13,211 nucleotides of DNA from an uncultured Acidimicrobiales bacterium. Its GTDB lineage: Bacteria > Actinomycetota > Acidimicrobiia > Acidimicrobiales > UBA10347. The notes under the pieces were generated by a model that searched no databases, had not been told where the DNA came from, and was given only the letters and a program-made list of their open reading frames with translations. The stretch lies in NCBI GenBank assembly GCA_937942965.1, contig CALDGN010000102.1, forward strand, positions 1-13,211, given 5' to 3'. The position numbers and the translations under genes are program-made. This document shows positions 11,699 to 13,211 of this stretch, piece after piece (position 1 is the stretch's first letter; each line of letters starts with the position of its first letter).

Positions 11699-12592
11699 AT
11701 GTCCTCCGTCGAAGTTGCCGTCGCCGATCCAGCACTCCTCGGTGAGTGCCCGCTCTGGTCACCCGACGAAGGGGTCCTCTATTGGGAGGACATCGACGGC
11801 AAGGCCATCCACCGTTTCGATCCTTCGACAGGGGTCGATGAGCAACGGGCGCTTCCGGGGCGCCCCGGTTCGTTTGCGCTGACTTCGACGCCGGGCGTGC
11901 TCCTCGTTGCGACCGAGCACGAGGTCGTGTGGTTCGACTGGGACAGTGCGACCGTGACGCCGTGGCTCGCGCTCGAAGAAGCCGGCGCTGGCATCCGCAT
12001 GAACGACGGGCGCACCGACACAGCCGGCCGGTTCTGGGTCGGGTCGATGTTCGAAGACACCAAGGCGGCCAAGACGGTCGGCTCGCTACATCGCATCGAT
12101 GCTGACGGCACCGCCACGATCGAGCGGACGGGAGTCGGGACCGCAAACGGTCTTGGCTTCGATGCCGAACGCGAGCGCATGTACTTCGCGGACACGCCGA
12201 CGCTTTCGGTCGTGATGTGGGACTACGACGCAGCGACCGGTGAGCGGACGAACGAGCGCGAGTTCTTTGACTACACCACCGTCGACGGCAAACCCGACGG
12301 TGCCTGCGTCGATAGCGACGGCTGCTACTGGTCGGCGTCGGTTCATGGCTGGGCCGTCACCCGAATCACGCCCGACGGCGTGGTTGATCGTCGCATTAAT
12401 GTTCCGGTGAAGAAGCCGACGATGCCGGCATTCGGTGGGCCGAACCTCGACACGCTGTTCGTGACCTCGATCGCGACCGATGAGCCCGGTCGCGATGGCG
12501 TCGCGCAGGGCGCATTGCTGGCGATCGACGTGTCGGGCGAAGGCATCACCGGCCGGGCCGAAACACCGTTCGCCGGTACACCGCCGGCCTAA
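11699..12592 (+). CDS. SMP-30/gluconolactonase (regucalcin)-family sugar lactonase
   Basis: The 297-residue protein is a six-bladed beta-propeller of the SMP-30/LRE-like family, metal-dependent enzymes that open sugar lactones such as glucono-, xylono- or arabinonolactone in the cytosol. The metal and substrate residues are in place: Glu16 in LGECPLW, Asn150 in TANGLGFD, Asp200 in KPDGACVDSDG, with Arg100 and Asn102 in GIRMNDGR as the substrate-contact pair. Blade motifs such as GRFWVGSM (110-117) and GCYWSASVHGWAV (208-220) are typical. The sugar cannot be decided. A xylonolactonase role would suit an oxidative pentose pathway, but no dehydrogenase or dehydratase accompanies it, and xylA is 7.4 kb away. 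It diverges from the peroxidase gene and ends 14 bases before the convergent ATPase gene. Confidence 0.92.
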   Translation: MSSVEVAVADPALLGECPLWSPDEGVLYWEDIDGKAIHRFDPSTGVDEQRALPGRPGSFALTSTPGVLLVATEHEVVWFDWDSATVTPWLALEEAGAGIRMNDGRTDTAGRFWVGSMFEDTKAAKTVGSLHRIDADGTATIERTGVGTANGLGFDAERERMYFADTPTLSVVMWDYDAATGERTNEREFFDYTTVDGKPDGACVDSDGCYWSASVHGWAVTRITPDGVVDRRINVPVKKPTMPAFGGPNLDTLFVTSIATDEPGRDGVAQGALLAIDVSGEGITGRAETPFAGTPPA

Positions 12593-12606
12593 GCCGCCGA
12601 GCCGAG

Positions 12607-13211
12607 CTACATCCGGAACCAGTCGGACGGATCTTGCCAGAAGCCTCGCCACGCCCGCGTCGACGCCAGGTCGTCGAAGGTGGTGCGCCGAAGGCCTTCG
12701 TCAACATCGACTTCGATGACGACCGCATCGGGGAACGCCATGAGCAGCGGCGAGTGCGTCGAGACGATGAACTGGGAACCTTGGTCGAGTGAGCGTCGCA
12801 TGATGTCGACGAAGCGTCGTTGACCTTGAATCGACAGAGCTGACTCGGGCTCATCGAGAAAGTAGAGACCCTCGCCGCGGAACTTCGAGTCGGCGAGCGC
12901 GAGGAACGACTCGCCATGCGACGCGCTGTGGAAGTCCGGGAACGTCGGGCGAAGCCACGTGTCCTCGGCGATGTGGCTGGCCATCCCGTAGAACGTTTCG
13001 GCACGCAAGAACCAGCCCCACTTCGGGCGGCGCTTCCACGCCAGGATCAGCTCGTCGGCGAGCGGACTGTGCGTATCGAAGGTCGAGAACTGCAGGTTGC
13101 GGCTGCCGCCCTCGGGGTTGAAGCCCGCCGCGATCGCGATTGCTTCGACGAGTGTCGACTTGCCGGTGCCGTTGTCGCCCGCAATCACGGTGACAGCACC
13201 GAACTCGAGAT
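12607..13211 (-). CDS. COG3910-type AAA/ABC-like ATPase, N-terminus beyond the window edge
   Basis: The minus-strand frame is open to the window end, and seven residues (LEFGAVT) precede the VIAGDN... stretch, so the start lies beyond 13211. About 201 residues are visible. They hold Walker A GDNGTGKST, the block AIAIAAGFNPEGGS, an ABC-signature-like SHGESFLAL, Walker B GLYFLDEPESALS with the catalytic Glu, and the switch His in STHSPLLM. This order and the wording match the small predicted ATPases of COG3910 (about 240 residues), related to the SMC/Rad50/OLD head folds but without a coiled-coil arm. The physiological role of the group is not known to me. The C-terminus ends WQDPSDWFRM. No toxin or nuclease partner is seen inside the window; the upstream neighbour is out of view. 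Confidence 0.88.
   Translation of the reverse strand, partial: LEFGAVTVIAGDNGTGKSTLVEAIAIAAGFNPEGGSRNLQFSTFDTHSPLADELILAWKRRPKWGWFLRAETFYGMASHIAEDTWLRPTFPDFHSASHGESFLALADSKFRGEGLYFLDEPESALSIQGQRRFVDIMRRSLDQGSQFIVSTHSPLLMAFPDAVVIEVDVDEGLRRTTFDDLASTRAWRGFWQDPSDWFRM

Noticed and set aside
12607..13211. ATPase as part of an anti-phage (OLD/Septu-like) defence pair
   Set aside because: The visible part matches the solitary COG3910 ATPases. No nuclease, TOPRIM or HNH gene is in view, and the upstream neighbour is outside the window.

Overview
The window is GC-rich, compact and wholly chromosomal in character: GC-ending codons dominate, gene ends overlap, and several genes appear to start at or near a leaderless transcript preceded by a TANNNT-type -10 box. 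Together with the RTX tail ending in a Cys...Cys pattern and the 88-residue DUF6356-like protein, this suggests a high-GC actinobacterium, most likely of the Acidimicrobiia (Ilumatobacter-like) type. The lineage is an inference from style; no marker gene is present. I see no tRNA, rRNA, CRISPR array, insertion sequence or phage gene.

Layout. 1-240 holds the C-terminal tail of an RTX (calcium-binding nonapeptide) protein, followed by a terminator-like hairpin. 410-1255 (+) is an RdmC-like alpha/beta hydrolase, convergent with and overlapping a diguanylate cyclase (1248-2801, -) that has a long helical N-terminal region. Diverging from it is xylA, xylose isomerase (2958-4286, +), whose end overlaps that of a Fes/IroE-type esterase (4265-5110, -). 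The esterase diverges across a 65-bp promoter region from a double-hotdog MaoC-like protein (5176-5895, +). Next comes a two-gene signalling operon: a transmembrane Ser/Thr kinase with a carbohydrate-binding-like ectodomain (5944-7461) and an FHA plus winged-helix transcription factor (7466-8095). Then a DecR-like Lrp/AsnC regulator (8120-8584, -) diverges from a DUF6356-like small protein (8698-8964, +). 8980-9894 (-) is a Tat-exported lipoprotein of the metallo-beta-lactamase fold, downstream of an animal-type heme peroxidase (9977-11521, -). The peroxidase diverges from an SMP-30/gluconolactonase-family lactonase (11699-12592, +). The window ends inside a COG3910-type AAA ATPase (12607-13211, -).

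How the genes may work together. The clearest functional unit is the kinase/FHA-winged-helix pair, which looks like an analogue of mycobacterial PknH/EmbR with the regulator's domains in the reverse order: an outside ligand would be sensed by the ectodomain, and the phosphorylated FHA regulator would act on DNA. The peroxidase and the MBL lipoprotein lie in tandem and could be co-expressed, although each also has promoter-like sequence of its own. The peroxidase has the best -35/-10 promoter in the window, and two mutually overlapping inverted repeats sit on its -35 box. xylA and the SMP-30 lactonase are both sugar enzymes but lie 7.4 kb apart, and nothing here links them. The other genes look like independently expressed housekeeping or accessory metabolism.
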